DNA of 64,000 nt. Source: Granulicella mallensis MP5ACTX8. Lineage in GTDB: Bacteria; Acidobacteriota; Terriglobia; Terriglobales; Acidobacteriaceae. Location of the stretch: the NCBI RefSeq assembly GCF_000178955.2, contig NC_016631.1, positions 3,658,001 through 3,722,000 of the forward strand, given 5' to 3'. This document shows positions 42,640 through 52,632 of this stretch, one piece after another (the stretch's first letter is position 1; each line of letters starts with the position of its first letter). Below the pieces are notes generated by a model. It saw only the letters and a list, made by a program, of their open reading frames with translations. It made no database searches and was not told the origin of the DNA. The translations under genes and the position numbers were made by a program.

Positions 42640-43052
42640 CGCGAACCGCCTTCCACCCAGGTCACACAGACTGCAAGCCACACCCCCGCCAGCACTACAA
42701 AGGCCAGCAGAAACTTAAGGCCAATCTGCGCCGCCATCCAAAACTCTGACTCTTCAGAAGCCTCCGGCTCATCGTCCAAAGCTTGATCGACAGCCGCACA
42801 GCAGACCTCAATGGTGAGTTGTCTCAGCCTGATCGCTCGGCTTATCGAGCACACATCTTCCCCAACCTGATTGCGATACCAACTAGCGGAATGCTGCATC
42901 GCAATTTCTATGTCGTACAGCAGAAAATCGGCGAGAAAATCCGCCACCTGACGCAGCTCAAAATCACTCAGCGGCTGGGGAACCAACTCTAACGCCCGAG
43001 GCGTTGCCAGTTCAGGAAGAAAGGTAGAAGGGGGGACAGGAGATGGTGACAT
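42636..43052 (-). CDS. First gene of the phage operon, C-terminal membrane protein
   Basis: The start at the ATG 43052 is preferred; a TTG at 43061 is possible. The 138-residue protein has a helical soluble part (LSDFELRQVADFLADFLLYD, VCSISRAIRLRQLTIEVCCA) and one C-terminal membrane segment (residues about 110-131, IGLKFLLAFVVLAGVWLAVC). It is directly downstream of the promoter at 43076-43104. Confidence 0.6.
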   Translation of the reverse strand: MSPSPVPPSTFLPELATPRALELVPQPLSDFELRQVADFLADFLLYDIEIAMQHSASWYRNQVGEDVCSISRAIRLRQLTIEVCCAAVDQALDDEPEASEESEFWMAAQIGLKFLLAFVVLAGVWLAVCVTWVEGGSR

Positions 43053-43075
43053 GGCTGACAATCCTCGATGAATCG

Positions 43076-43104
43076 AGAATAAGCATGCTTATCAATAGAG
43101 TCAA
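43076..43104 (-). promoter_or_regulatory. Promoter of the leftward phage operon with palindromic operator
   Basis: On the minus strand TTGACT and TATTCT are separated by 17 bases. A perfect 14-bp palindrome ATAAGCATGCTTAT (43079-43092) sits between and overlaps the -10 element. A related half-site (AAGCATAATTATC) lies just upstream at about 43103-43115. This layout is typical of repressor control. 43105-43238 holds no gene and probably contains the right boundary. Confidence 0.6.
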
Positions 43105-43238
43105 GCATAATTATCAAATTCTTGGAATTAACTGCTTCGTTCGAAGAGGGCGCTTATCAAGCCTTCTCCGTACCCGGAGTTAAAGAGTACTTATCCACTT
43201 TTAGCTCTTACGGGAGGGAAACATTAATCGTGCAATGT

Positions 43239-44153
43239 CTACGTCAGCAGGAGGATCTTCCCCACCCCACCTTTTTCAGCGAGTGCATGGGCCTCTGCCG
43301 CGTCCCTCAGCGCCATCCGGCGTCCAATCGGCAGCACAAACTTGCCATCACGCACATCATCGGCAAACTCACGCACTTTGGAAGGATCGGTTTTCGCAAA
43401 CACACGTGCAATCTTCACCGTAGGATTCTGCGCCACCGCACTCTCCGGCAACATCGAAGCGTAACCAAAGGAGCCGCCAGGCTTTACCTTCGCGAGCAAC
43501 TTCGCGGCAACGTCTCCGCCAACAGTGTCCGCAATCGCATCTACCCTCTGGAACCGCTCCATCGCCTCATCGTCATCGAGTGCCAGCACATCGAACACAC
43601 CAAGGGCGCGAGCGTCATCCAACTCTTTCCTGCGAACCCCTGCAATCACCTGCGCGCCAATCTTCTTCGCCGCATGCACCGCAGCACGTCCAACGCTGCC
43701 CAGCGCCCCTGTTATCAGGACAACTTGTCCCTTCTGTACGTTGGTCGCAAGGCGCACAAGCTGGTCCCCTGTCAGTACGATCAACGGAAGCGCCGCCGCA
43801 TCTGCCAAATCCAGGCCATCCGGCAAGTGCGTCACGTCTGCATCGTCCACGGCCACCAATTCGGCATAGGTCGCGTTGGTGTAGGCAAGAACGCGATCGC
43901 CTGATTTGAAATGCTTCACGTTAGAACCAACCGTACGTACGAGGCCACTTACGTCGCGGCCCAGAATGGCAGGAAGCGACAGTGGAAAATCCTTTTGCCG
44001 CAGCCCCGCACGCACCTTCCAGTCAATCGGGTTGACACTCGCAGCAGCCGCCGCAATCAGTACTGTGTCTCCACTAACCTGCGGTTCAGGAACATTGTCT
44101 TCAAACTTCAGATTCTCGGGACCACCATACGCATGTAGCATTACTGCCTTCAT
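43239..44153 (-). CDS. NADP-dependent quinone oxidoreductase (zinc-free MDR family)
   Basis: The 304-residue protein has the medium-chain dehydrogenase layout: an N-terminal catalytic domain (PEPQVSGDTVLIAAAAASVN, PAILGRDVSGLV), then a Rossmann domain with VVLITGALGSVGRAAVHAAK and a basic VRRKEL that favours NADPH. The zinc-binding Cys/His set of alcohol dehydrogenases is absent. It reduces quinones or enones in the cytoplasm. It is the first host gene beyond the phage element. Confidence 0.85.
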   Translation of the reverse strand: MKAVMLHAYGGPENLKFEDNVPEPQVSGDTVLIAAAAASVNPIDWKVRAGLRQKDFPLSLPAILGRDVSGLVRTVGSNVKHFKSGDRVLAYTNATYAELVAVDDADVTHLPDGLDLADAAALPLIVLTGDQLVRLATNVQKGQVVLITGALGSVGRAAVHAAKKIGAQVIAGVRRKELDDARALGVFDVLALDDDEAMERFQRVDAIADTVGGDVAAKLLAKVKPGGSFGYASMLPESAVAQNPTVKIARVFAKTDPSKVREFADDVRDGKFVLPIGRRMALRDAAEAHALAEKGGVGKILLLT

Positions 44154-44298
44154 TGCACATCTCCCCTACCGGCTCACTAACTTGCAAGCGTAAGCAATCA
44201 GTTGATCTGATGCTTGAGAGTTGCCTGTAGTAATTGTCACCGGCAAGAAATAAATTTGTCACTGCTCATTTCGCATAGTCAAGCCGACTAGCCCTCAA

Positions 44299-46269
44299 CT
44301 ATGCGTAGGCAGTTTGAAGAGGCAGAAAGATACGGACGGTAGTGCCATGGTCTTCTGGATCACTACGGCTCTCGATGCTGATCCGTCCCCCATGCCCTTC
44401 GACAAACTGCTTCGCAACAAACAGGCCAATTCCCGTTCCGACAGTCGTCCGCGTCGTAAAGAACGCCTCGAAGACCCTTGGTAAAACATCCGGAGTGATA
44501 CCTACACCCGTGTCTTCAATGGCCAGAACGATGCCTTCACCCTGACTTCTAACGTCGCTCACAGAGACGGATAGTGTTCCTCCTGTGGGCATGGCATAGA
44601 TCGAGTTCGCAATCAGGTTGGAGATCACCTGCATCATCTCACCCCTGCGAAATACAACCTTGGTCTTCGAGTCGAAGAACTTCTTGATACCAATACCGGC
44701 GATAGCACAGCGCGGCTCATAGATGGTGAGGGCATGTTCTGTAATCACACTGAGAGAGGCCAGGCTCGCCGCGGCATGTTCGCGATAGTACCCAAGCGTT
44801 TGTTTGGCGATATGTGACACTCGTCCCAGCTCGTCTTCCGCCGTTGCCAGATAACCGCGTCCATCGTCATCCGTGATCTTCGGCCGCAGCAGATAGAGCA
44901 GATTCATCACCGCTTCAAGAGGATTATTAATCTCATGGGCAATCGTTGCCGCCATACGACCCGTCGCCGCAATCTTCTCCGCTTGCAGCAAAGATTGTTC
45001 GATCCGCCTACGGCTTGAGATGTCCCGAAGGATCTTGGACGCTCCGATCACTTGGCCCGTTCTATCCTTGATCGGAGAAACCGTAAGCGATACCTCGATC
45101 TTCCTCCCGTCCTTTGTGACCCGAACCGTCTCGAAGTGTTCGACACGTCGTCCAGCGCGAATGTGTTCGATGATGGTCTTCTCGTCTGAGTGAAGCTCCT
45201 CAGGAATCAGCTTGAGAATCGAAGTGCCGACAATCTCATCCGCGGAGTAACCGAAGACCCGCACTGCCGCATCATTCCAACTCGTGATGATGCCGTCCAG
45301 ATTCTTGCTCAAAATCACATCATCCGAGGACGCAACAATCGCAGCGAGTTCGCCGAGGCGTGCGGCACCCGCCAGCCCCTCCTCCTCTATGTTTCGCATC
45401 TCCGTAATGTCCCGCATCGTCCCGAGGATTTTGCCTGTGGAACCATCCGTCGACGGTTGAAGATTGCCATTTACCTCAATCCATCGGAGGCTTTTATCGG
45501 AGAGATACATCGGGCCTTTAAAGTGGAACGGCTCGCCCTCTTGCAGCGTAGCGTCCATGGCCTGCCAAAAGGTGCTTTGATAGTCCGCATGCACGATCTC
45601 GTTCATGAAAGTGGCACCACTGACCGGACCATCTTCGCGAGTACGCCCGAAGATCTCGTACATGCGGTCGTTTTCCCAGCTTCCGAGATCTTCCACCGTG
45701 TCCCAGACAAAGACTCCCAGCTCCGCGACCTCGGTCGCCAGCTTCAGTCTCGCCTCGCTTTCGCGAAGTCTCCGGGCTCCCATCACGACCTCGGTCATAT
45801 TGCGGAAGGCATCGTAGACACCGCCGATCCTGCCGTTCTCATAAACAGGGATCAGAGAATAGCTCCAATAGTGATCCTCTAGGACCCCATTGAAGAGGAT
45901 GGGAATGAACATGTTATCCCGCACCGCTGTCTTGCCCCGGTAGAAACAGTCTTCCAGGTCGGCGCTCACCAGCTCCCAAGCTTCATGGAAGACGTCTCGA
46001 TAAAGACCGCCAAGAGCGTTCGGGTGCTTCGTGGTCAGGGTAGAAATGGCTGCGTCGTTGTAGAGGAACACCATCTCTGGCCCCCAGGAGAGGATCGTCG
46101 GAAACGGCGAATGCAGCATGAGGTTGACGGTTGCGAGTAGGGTCTCGGACCATCCTTCAATTGGACCAAGCGGCGTCTTCGACCAATTGTGCGCACGAAT
46201 GAGAGCAGCCATCTCGCTAAGCCCGGTAATCAGTTCGTTCGCTCGGGAAGTAAGGCTGGCTTTATTCAT
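44299..46269 (-). CDS. PAS-domain sensor histidine kinase
   Basis: The 656-residue cytoplasmic protein has no membrane segment. A GAF/PAS-like N-terminal region (residues 20-160) is followed by PAS domains (about 165-300 and 315-430, with DVILSKNLDGIITSWNDAAV and VFGYSADEIVG). The dimerisation helix has the phospho-acceptor His in ATIAHEINNPLEAVMNLLYL. ATPase boxes follow: NLIANSIYAMP, IEDTGVGITPDVLPRVFEAF and TGIGLFVAK. No response regulator is adjacent, so the partner is unknown. Confidence 0.88.
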   Translation of the reverse strand: MNKASLTSRANELITGLSEMAALIRAHNWSKTPLGPIEGWSETLLATVNLMLHSPFPTILSWGPEMVFLYNDAAISTLTTKHPNALGGLYRDVFHEAWELVSADLEDCFYRGKTAVRDNMFIPILFNGVLEDHYWSYSLIPVYENGRIGGVYDAFRNMTEVVMGARRLRESEARLKLATEVAELGVFVWDTVEDLGSWENDRMYEIFGRTREDGPVSGATFMNEIVHADYQSTFWQAMDATLQEGEPFHFKGPMYLSDKSLRWIEVNGNLQPSTDGSTGKILGTMRDITEMRNIEEEGLAGAARLGELAAIVASSDDVILSKNLDGIITSWNDAAVRVFGYSADEIVGTSILKLIPEELHSDEKTIIEHIRAGRRVEHFETVRVTKDGRKIEVSLTVSPIKDRTGQVIGASKILRDISSRRRIEQSLLQAEKIAATGRMAATIAHEINNPLEAVMNLLYLLRPKITDDDGRGYLATAEDELGRVSHIAKQTLGYYREHAAASLASLSVITEHALTIYEPRCAIAGIGIKKFFDSKTKVVFRRGEMMQVISNLIANSIYAMPTGGTLSVSVSDVRSQGEGIVLAIEDTGVGITPDVLPRVFEAFFTTRTTVGTGIGLFVAKQFVEGHGGRISIESRSDPEDHGTTVRIFLPLQTAYA

Positions 46270-46559
46270 GGTTTATCGGCAACAGCAGGTTATCAAGCTT
46301 CTAACATCCTAATGGAAACCAGGATTCCACATATGAGCGATATCCAACTACGGTCCAGGTGGCAATTGCAGGTTAGCGGGGCCGTCCCCCCTGCTAAGGC
46401 GATCCTGAAAGCATGCAGTCATCCTTGATCAATGGCTGGCGAGAAGCCAACGAACGCTATTAATCGATTCGATTCCGGCTGCGGACTACTCGCTTATACA
46501 CAACCCTCCACTCCTCTGAGGCAGGTAGAACTGGCTTTGCACCAGCCCTGGAGATTGCG

Positions 46560-47504
46560 ATGAAACTTCTAATCTTTGTTCTTTGTGTTGTGTCTGGTTT
46601 GAGCGGTCTTCACGCACAGACGTCTGCCTGGCAGCCATCGCCGGGACATAAACAATTGCCGATCTGGCCGGGAGCAGTGCCAGATGCGCGACCTTACACC
46701 GGTCCCGAAACCGTTAAGAACACTGGAAGCACCTCGCTGGTGGGCGGCAGATCGTGGACCTACATCAACAATGTCTCGCGGCCGACTATGACGGTCTATG
46801 CTCCGAAGGGACAGAACACGGGAGCGGCCGTTGTGGTGTTTCCCGGCGGAGGCTATCAAATCCTGGCCATCGATCTTGAAGGCACCGAGGTATGTGATTG
46901 GCTGACGGCTAAGGGCATTACGTGTGTGCTGTTGAAGTACCGCGTGCCGGGTGAGGAAAAACTGCCAAAATCGGGGGCCTATCCGGCTTCACCAGAAGCT
47001 TTGGAAGATGCCCAGAGAGCCTTGGGGCTGGTGCGTTTTCACGCCGCCGAGTGGCACATCGACCCACACAAGATCGGAGTGCTTGGATTTTCTGCGGGAG
47101 GGCACTTGGTAGCAGCGACGAGTGTGCACTTTGACCATCGTTTGTACCCGGCAGTCGATGCAGCCGACAAGGAAAGCTGCCGCCCTGACTTTGCGGTGGC
47201 AATCTATCCAGGACATCTAGCCGTTGACGAAAATAGTTTCAGATTGAACCCGGATATCAGTAGACATATCACCCTTCGGACACCACCTACCTTCATTCTG
47301 CAGAATGAAGACGATAACGTAGACGGCGTACAACAAGCACTGAGTTACTACGCTGGGCTGAAAAAGGTTGGAGTCCCCGTCGAGATGCATCTCTACGCAC
47401 AGGGAGGACACGCCTTCGGACTGCGCCGCACCAAGCTTCCGGCGACGAAATGGCCTGAGTTGGTGGAGACGTGGCTAACGACGATCGGAATCATTCCAGA
47501 GTAG
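46560..47504 (+). CDS. Secreted alpha/beta hydrolase (acetyl esterase/xylanase type)
   Basis: The 314-residue protein has a Sec signal peptide (LLIFVLCVVSGLSGLHAQT). Oxyanion-hole motif FPGGGYQIL, nucleophile elbow LGFSAGGHL, a late acidic region (NEDDNVDGVQQA) and the catalytic His in AQGGHAFGL give a full hydrolase set. These enzymes deacetylate or de-esterify plant cell-wall polysaccharides. A 14-bp hairpin follows. The 290 bases upstream (46270-46559) hold only regulatory sequence between divergent genes. Confidence 0.85.
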   Translation: MKLLIFVLCVVSGLSGLHAQTSAWQPSPGHKQLPIWPGAVPDARPYTGPETVKNTGSTSLVGGRSWTYINNVSRPTMTVYAPKGQNTGAAVVVFPGGGYQILAIDLEGTEVCDWLTAKGITCVLLKYRVPGEEKLPKSGAYPASPEALEDAQRALGLVRFHAAEWHIDPHKIGVLGFSAGGHLVAATSVHFDHRLYPAVDAADKESCRPDFAVAIYPGHLAVDENSFRLNPDISRHITLRTPPTFILQNEDDNVDGVQQALSYYAGLKKVGVPVEMHLYAQGGHAFGLRRTKLPATKWPELVETWLTTIGIIPE

Positions 47505-47556
47505 AGGCTCTGGCTTTGCATCCTCACAGAGCGGCAGTGCAGATAGCTTTCGACAG

Positions 47557-47599
47557 ATAGTCCACTCGTATGCTTAACGATTGAGTACGAGTGGACTAT
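47557..47599. terminator. Bidirectional hairpin between convergent genes
   Basis: Perfect 14-bp arms ATAGTCCACTCGTA/TACGAGTGGACTAT with a 15-base loop. It lies between the plus-strand esterase and the minus-strand ankyrin gene. Confidence 0.7.
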
Positions 47600-47710
47600 C
47601 CGACAATGAATTAGTTCCGATAAACCGACAGGGAAAACCTATCTGCGTAATCATTGCCCACACTTAGCGTGAAATGGTCTTTCCTGGCTCAAGGTGCGAC
47701 TCTACACTCC

Positions 47711-49228
47711 TCAGGGAGTGTGCCGACGAATGATATCGAGGACGTCCTCGGTGGCTTCGAGAGGTCTTTCGGATTGAGGAATGTTCGCCCCAGCGTCAAG
47801 GAGTGCGCGGGCGACACCGGCATAGTCACCTGTATTGCGATGCCAGCCATAGAGCGAGCCGTAAAGCGCCCAGGCGAGTGGAGTGCCCCCATGTTCCGCC
47901 TCGAAGACGTTGACAGGAGCTTGGTGAACCAATAGAGCGCGGACCATGGCAAGGTTACCGTGCCAGGCAGCATAGTGCAGTGCGGTCTGATGATTGTCGA
48001 GTGTGGCGTCTGACGGCCAGCCACATCCGAGCAAAAGTTCGACGGCACGAGCGTTGTTGCGTACGGCAACACCAATGATGCGTCGTGCAGCATTGGCAGT
48101 GAGACGACTGAAAAGCGAGGGATGCTGCTGGAGGATTTGTTCAACCAAAGCCTCGTTGCCAACTTCGGCGGCCTGCACCAGACGAAGCCAGGGAGCGCTG
48201 CGCTGCATGAGCAGGTCAAAGACAGCTGAATGATTGAACTCGTGCGCGATCATATGCGGCGACTTGGTAAACCCAAAGCCGAAGATATAGATGTTGCCTC
48301 CAGCGCGGGGATCACGCTTGGGAAAATAACGATCACTGACGGTGATGCGGACAGTTTCAGGATCGTTATTGAGAATGCGCTCCACGATCGCAACGTCGCC
48401 GATTGCAGAAGCCGCGAGAATATCGACCTCTGCCCCGCGGGAGACCAGAAACTTCGCGACATCGTGGCGATGCGGTCGAGTCGAGACCATGTATTGCAAA
48501 GCCGTGGACTCATGATCAATATCGAGAGCATTGATGTCTGCTCCGGCGTCAAGAAGGACGGAGGCGATCTCGATGGTGGAGGCGAAGTGCAGTGGAAGCT
48601 CGCCATCTCCGCCGCGCGCGTGCACCAGTTGAGGGTTGGCCAGCAGGAACTCTCGTACACGGTCGATCATGCCGAGGCGCGCGGCAGAGTGAATATCGAC
48701 GGTGGCGCCGCGTGAGATGAGGTAGGTGGCAAGACCGGGATTTGCGAAGTCAAGCACGCCGAAGCTGCCGGCCCACCAACGCGACCTCTCGTTGATGTTG
48801 GCTCCGAAGTCGAGCAGTGCGTCGATCATGTCGCGGTTTTGTTTATGGACGGCCGACAGAATAGCGGGTTCGTCGAAGCCATAGTTCGGCAACGGCTTGT
48901 TGATCAGGGCTTTGAGCGATGGATGCCGGGCCAGGACTTCTCTCACAAGAGCGGCATCGTTCGCCTTGATTGAGCCGATGAGCGCCTCGATCGGGGCAGT
49001 CGAATCGAGCTCGACATGGAGCTTGAGCGCGGGCCAGGTATCAAAGCCATACTCTCGGGCAATAACGTGGAGAGCATCGGCTAGTTTGGGTTTCGCTGAT
49101 TCGATTCCAAAAGCTGCGAAACGTGCGGCAGCGACTTCATCTGCGGCGAGGCATTCGCGTAGCAGAGTACGCGCCTGGCTTTTGAGATGTTCGAGATTGG
49201 GGCGTGCGGGAAGTTCGCGTAGAGACAT
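47711..49228 (-). CDS. Ankyrin-repeat protein
   Basis: The 505-residue protein begins LPARPNLEHLKSQARTLLRE, a start common in acidobacterial ankyrin proteins, then has about ten ankyrin units (AILSAVHKQNRDMIDALLDF, LPLHFASTIEIASVLLDAGA, TALHYAAWHGNLAMVRALLV). No signal peptide. It is probably a cytoplasmic protein-binding scaffold; the partner is unknown. Confidence 0.85.
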   Translation of the reverse strand: MSLRELPARPNLEHLKSQARTLLRECLAADEVAAARFAAFGIESAKPKLADALHVIAREYGFDTWPALKLHVELDSTAPIEALIGSIKANDAALVREVLARHPSLKALINKPLPNYGFDEPAILSAVHKQNRDMIDALLDFGANINERSRWWAGSFGVLDFANPGLATYLISRGATVDIHSAARLGMIDRVREFLLANPQLVHARGGDGELPLHFASTIEIASVLLDAGADINALDIDHESTALQYMVSTRPHRHDVAKFLVSRGAEVDILAASAIGDVAIVERILNNDPETVRITVSDRYFPKRDPRAGGNIYIFGFGFTKSPHMIAHEFNHSAVFDLLMQRSAPWLRLVQAAEVGNEALVEQILQQHPSLFSRLTANAARRIIGVAVRNNARAVELLLGCGWPSDATLDNHQTALHYAAWHGNLAMVRALLVHQAPVNVFEAEHGGTPLAWALYGSLYGWHRNTGDYAGVARALLDAGANIPQSERPLEATEDVLDIIRRHTP

Positions 49229-49439
49229 GACTCACTCCTTCTTTAGAGCCCGCGATCCGCTTCGCTGGGCGAGAAGAGAGTGGATTGTGATGAAGCAAAA
49301 GAGCAAAGGTGGGATAATCCCTTTCCGCGGACGGGGTGCACCCTTGGTGTGCGAAATAAAGATTAGCAGTAAAGAAGTCGGAGGGTCTAGAGCATAACGA
49401 AATCTCCACATTGGACGCTTTTGAAGCGCACCCCATGCT

Positions 49440-49973
49440 CTATCGCGAGATAAGCCACCGACACCGTAACAGAGGAATAGCCCCGAAGATTCCAAAGCTG
49501 CAATCAATGAGCTGCCACGGAATCGGAATGCCGCGAATATGTCCCGCGATGAGAGCGAGCGGAATCACTCCTCCACAGGCGATCAAACCAAACGTGATAA
49601 CCCACCTGTTACGGAGGGGATCGCGATACGGGCCGAAGAACAAGACAGCGAGCACTAGGTGAGCAAAAGCCAACCAGTCCGTTCCGTACGCGAGGAAAGG
49701 GTAATGTGCATTCGTGTCGGAGAGCGCCGCCTGCACGTGTGCGATCCATGGCAGCAAAGAGGTGGCTTCAGCGATAGGCCGCACAGGCGAGGCTTCCAGC
49801 AGAGACACCGCCCAGGTCAGCTCAGTCTGCAGCGGAAAAGCAGTGACTCCGCTGAGCACCAGCCCTGCGATAAAGATACCCAGCCAGAAACGAATCACGC
49901 GGAGATGCTGACGCAACAGCATGGGCTGCTCTCCCTCTCCAGCGGCCTCTCTGTACGAAACTGCATTCTTCAT
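49440..49973 (-). CDS. Small polytopic membrane protein of the radical SAM operon
   Basis: The start at 49973 overlaps the radical SAM stop (ATGA). The 177-residue protein has about four membrane segments (FWLGIFIAGLVLSGVTAF, LAFAHLVLAVLFFGP, VITFGLIACGGVIPLALIAG, LIDCSFGIFGAIPLL). The coupling suggests that it works with the upstream enzyme, perhaps in membrane lipid modification. No family assigned. Confidence 0.7.
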   Translation of the reverse strand: MKNAVSYREAAGEGEQPMLLRQHLRVIRFWLGIFIAGLVLSGVTAFPLQTELTWAVSLLEASPVRPIAEATSLLPWIAHVQAALSDTNAHYPFLAYGTDWLAFAHLVLAVLFFGPYRDPLRNRWVITFGLIACGGVIPLALIAGHIRGIPIPWQLIDCSFGIFGAIPLLRCRWLISR

Positions 49974-51427
49974 ACCATCGTCTCCGGTTGAATCACCGGC
50001 AGGAGTTGAGCTTCTGCCGGTCTCGTCTGTTGAGGTTTTCTTCCCGTCACTCGTGACAGCACCGCTTCGAGCAGCGGTGTAACCCGAGCCAGTTGCCGTG
50101 CCCGAATCAGCAGATCCCACACAGGCTCGGACTTCTTCCATCCTGAAGCGTAGAAGAAATGTTTCGCCTGATGCTTCAGCGTGCCATGATGCAGTGCAGC
50201 ACGCCCAATAGATTCCCAGCGGTAAAACTCCCGATACGCCCAATCGTATCCGTCCTTCAGCGCCTCCGGCCTTAGCCTGGTGGGCTGATAGACGACGTGC
50301 CTCGTATCGTAAAGGTTCCAATCTCGTGTCAGCATGCGCCCTTCACGCTCCATCCGCGCATGCAGTTGCGTCCCAGGATAAGGCGTCTGGATATGAAACG
50401 TTGCAGTCGTAATTCCCCGCTCAACGGCCCAGTCCACTGTCCGCCGGAAGACATCTTCTCCATCGTCATCCATGCCAAAAACGAAGCTGCCATTGATCAT
50501 GATGCCGAGCGAATGCAGCCGGTCCGCAACGGCTTTGTAGTCACGGCCCAGATTCTGCCGCTTGTTGCTCCGCCTCAGATTGTCCGGAGTAAGCGTCTCA
50601 AAGCCAACGAAGAGGCTGCGCAGTCCCGCCTCTGCGGCATGCTCAATCAAGTTACCCCGCAGAATGGAGTCGACTGTGGCCGCGCCCTGGAAGAGCCGTC
50701 TCATTCCCTTCATCCCCTCGAATAGAGCTTCCGAAAACCGCCTGTCGCCCAGCAGGTGATCGTCAAGAAAGTAAAGATGCCGTCCAGGCAGACGCGCGAT
50801 CTCTGCCAGAGCGTCATCTACTCGTTGCGTGTAGAAACCTTTGCCTCCCTGGAAGAATGCGTCCTTGTAGCAGAAGTCGCAATGCTGAGGACAACCTCGC
50901 GTCACCACGATGGAGTTTGGGACCAGGTACGACGCACGACGAATGAGGTCACGGCGAATCGGAGGAACGCGGTCCAGCGTGCGGCCTGTGGTCGAGGTAT
51001 ATATTCGCTCAGGCCGTCCTGCACGGAAGTCCTTCAAAAAAAACGGAAAGGTCTGCTCTCCCGGCCCGAGAAAAATGCAGTCCGCATGAACAGCTGCCTC
51101 TTCAGGAAGCGCCGTGACATGCAATCCACCCAGACAGACAAACGCACCCCTGCTGCGATAGAGATCTGCAGTCCTGTACGCGCGATAGGCATTGGTGATG
51201 TAGACCTGGATCACAACCAACTCAGGCGCATCGTCGAGTTGGAGCGGCTCCACGTGTTCATCCGAGATAACCGCATGGTCCTCAGGTCTCAGATATGCAG
51301 CCAACGTCGCCAGCCCCAGCGGTGGAAACAGAGAGTACTTGATTGGACGCCATTGAGGGTCGGACGCCTCCTTCAATGCTGGCAGAATGAACTTCACCTT
51401 CAAAGGACGCGAGCCTGGGGCGATCAT
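49970..51427 (-). CDS. B12-binding-type radical SAM enzyme
   Basis: The 485-residue protein has an N-terminal cobalamin-binding-like domain ([40 protein letters not shown]) and a radical SAM core with the CxxxCxxC cluster motif in [14 protein letters not shown], plus [18 protein letters not shown]. Relatives include lipid and hopanoid methylases and membrane-lipid enzymes. It sits in one operon with a cis-prenyltransferase, so a lipid substrate is a reasonable guess but not shown by sequence. Confidence 0.8.
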   Translation of the reverse strand: MIAPGSRPLKVKFILPALKEASDPQWRPIKYSLFPPLGLATLAAYLRPEDHAVISDEHVEPLQLDDAPELVVIQVYITNAYRAYRTADLYRSRGAFVCLGGLHVTALPEEAAVHADCIFLGPGEQTFPFFLKDFRAGRPERIYTSTTGRTLDRVPPIRRDLIRRASYLVPNSIVVTRGCPQHCDFCYKDAFFQGGKGFYTQRVDDALAEIARLPGRHLYFLDDHLLGDRRFSEALFEGMKGMRRLFQGAATVDSILRGNLIEHAAEAGLRSLFVGFETLTPDNLRRSNKRQNLGRDYKAVADRLHSLGIMINGSFVFGMDDDGEDVFRRTVDWAVERGITTATFHIQTPYPGTQLHARMEREGRMLTRDWNLYDTRHVVYQPTRLRPEALKDGYDWAYREFYRWESIGRAALHHGTLKHQAKHFFYASGWKKSEPVWDLLIRARQLARVTPLLEAVLSRVTGRKPQQTRPAEAQLLPVIQPETMV

Positions 51428-52218
51428 TCCGCACCTCCAACTAACTGCGCCGCAAGTTGCGAGGATGCCTCCGGTACCCCACCGAAGCGTCGTTCCCTGT
51501 GCCTGAATTCTTCAAGCGCAGCTTCCAGATCGGCAGCATCGAAGTCTGGCCACATGCGATCGGTAAACAGCAGCTCGGCGTAAGCAGACTCCCATAGCAG
51601 AAAATCTGAGAGACGCTTCTCTCCACCCGTACGAATCAGCAGATCCACATCGCCGTTCCCTGCCTTCAGTTCCTCCGCGAGCATCTGCCCCAGCATCTCC
51701 GCCGAGAGTTCTGAAGAATCGCAAACCTTAGAAGAAGCGCGCATGGCAGCACGTGTAATGTCATCCCGAGAGGAGTAATCCAGGGCAACTCGCAAATGGA
51801 GACGCGTGCCTCCAGCGGTTGCATCTTCGGCGTCATTGATCTCGCGCAATAGGACTTTGGGCAGACGATCGCGCCGCCCTATCGCCTGAAGCCGTACACC
51901 ACGTTTCCTGAATCGCTCCCGCTCCAGGCGCAAGAAGGCACGCAGCAGCCAGAAGATCCTGTGTACCTCCAAAACTGGCCGCCGCCAATTGTCCGAGGAG
52001 AACGCATACAGCGTCAGACACCGAATCCCCATATCCATCGCATGCTCAACCACGCGCCGTGCCGCAGCGCCTCCTGCACGATGGCCGGCAATACGGGGCA
52101 AGCCACGTTGCGTAGCCCAGCGGCCATTGCCGTCCATAATGATGGCCACATGCAGGCCCTCGCAGGGATCACTTTGCACTGCAAAGCTTTTAGCCGCAAG
52201 TAGATAACTTTGCATCAT
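51424..52218 (-). CDS. uppS: Isoprenyl (undecaprenyl) diphosphate synthase homologue
   Basis: The 264-residue protein has the cis-prenyltransferase signatures: [20 protein letters not shown] with the catalytic Asp, [14 protein letters not shown], and the C-terminal [19 protein letters not shown] and [12 protein letters not shown]. It condenses isopentenyl diphosphate to long cis-polyprenyl diphosphate, the lipid carrier for the wall. It lies in an operon with a radical SAM gene, not with the usual cdsA/dxr genes, so it may be a second, specialised copy. Confidence 0.9.
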   Translation of the reverse strand: MMQSYLLAAKSFAVQSDPCEGLHVAIIMDGNGRWATQRGLPRIAGHRAGGAAARRVVEHAMDMGIRCLTLYAFSSDNWRRPVLEVHRIFWLLRAFLRLERERFRKRGVRLQAIGRRDRLPKVLLREINDAEDATAGGTRLHLRVALDYSSRDDITRAAMRASSKVCDSSELSAEMLGQMLAEELKAGNGDVDLLIRTGGEKRLSDFLLWESAYAELLFTDRMWPDFDAADLEAALEEFRHRERRFGGVPEASSQLAAQLVGGAE

Positions 52219-52242
52219 AAAGTAACCTCCGAAAAAAAGGGC

Positions 52243-52632
52243 CTAGGCCCGTGATGTTGTAAGACCACGAAGTGCGACGGGCGCAGGTTCGTCTTTGCTT
52301 CCCTTAGCGGCGTCCTTCACCACCTGCTCGAGCGTCGCCAGATACTCCAGGTAGCGTTTCCGTCCGGAAGGAGTAATGCGGCATATCGTCTGCGGCCGAT
52401 TGTGATCGTACCCTTTCACAATCTCAACCATCTTTTCTGTCTCCAGCACCTTCAGATGACGGCTCAGGTTCCCATCTGTAAGCGAACACAGCTCCTTCAG
52501 CTTGTTAAAGACCAGCCCCTTCGGATTCGTAATCAGAGAAGTAAGAACGCTCAGACGGGCGCGCTCATGGATCACTCGATCCAATCCTTCATACGCAAAT
52601 CGTCCTTCGCTCGCAGCCGTCTTAGATTTCAT
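52243..52632 (-). CDS. Winged-helix transcriptional regulator (HTH_34-like)
   Basis: The 129-residue protein matches the winged-helix pattern of the PF13601-like group: IHERARLSVLTSLITNPKGL, then LTDGNLSRHLKVLETEKMVE, a wing GYDHNRPQTICRITPSGRKR and a C-terminal helix. The start overlaps the 3' end of the upstream membrane gene by 11 bases. Membrane protein plus small regulator pairs like this often auto-regulate. Confidence 0.85.
   Translation of the reverse strand: MKSKTAASEGRFAYEGLDRVIHERARLSVLTSLITNPKGLVFNKLKELCSLTDGNLSRHLKVLETEKMVEIVKGYDHNRPQTICRITPSGRKRYLEYLATLEQVVKDAAKGSKDEPAPVALRGLTTSRA

Noticed and set aside
42298..43052. Integrase or recombinase among the early genes
   Set aside because: No Tyr- or Ser-recombinase motif is present; the products are a Cys-rich protein and a small membrane protein.
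45190..45882. 230-residue plus-strand frame opposite the PAS kinase
   Set aside because: Antisense shadow of a clear kinase; no start signal and no recognisable features.
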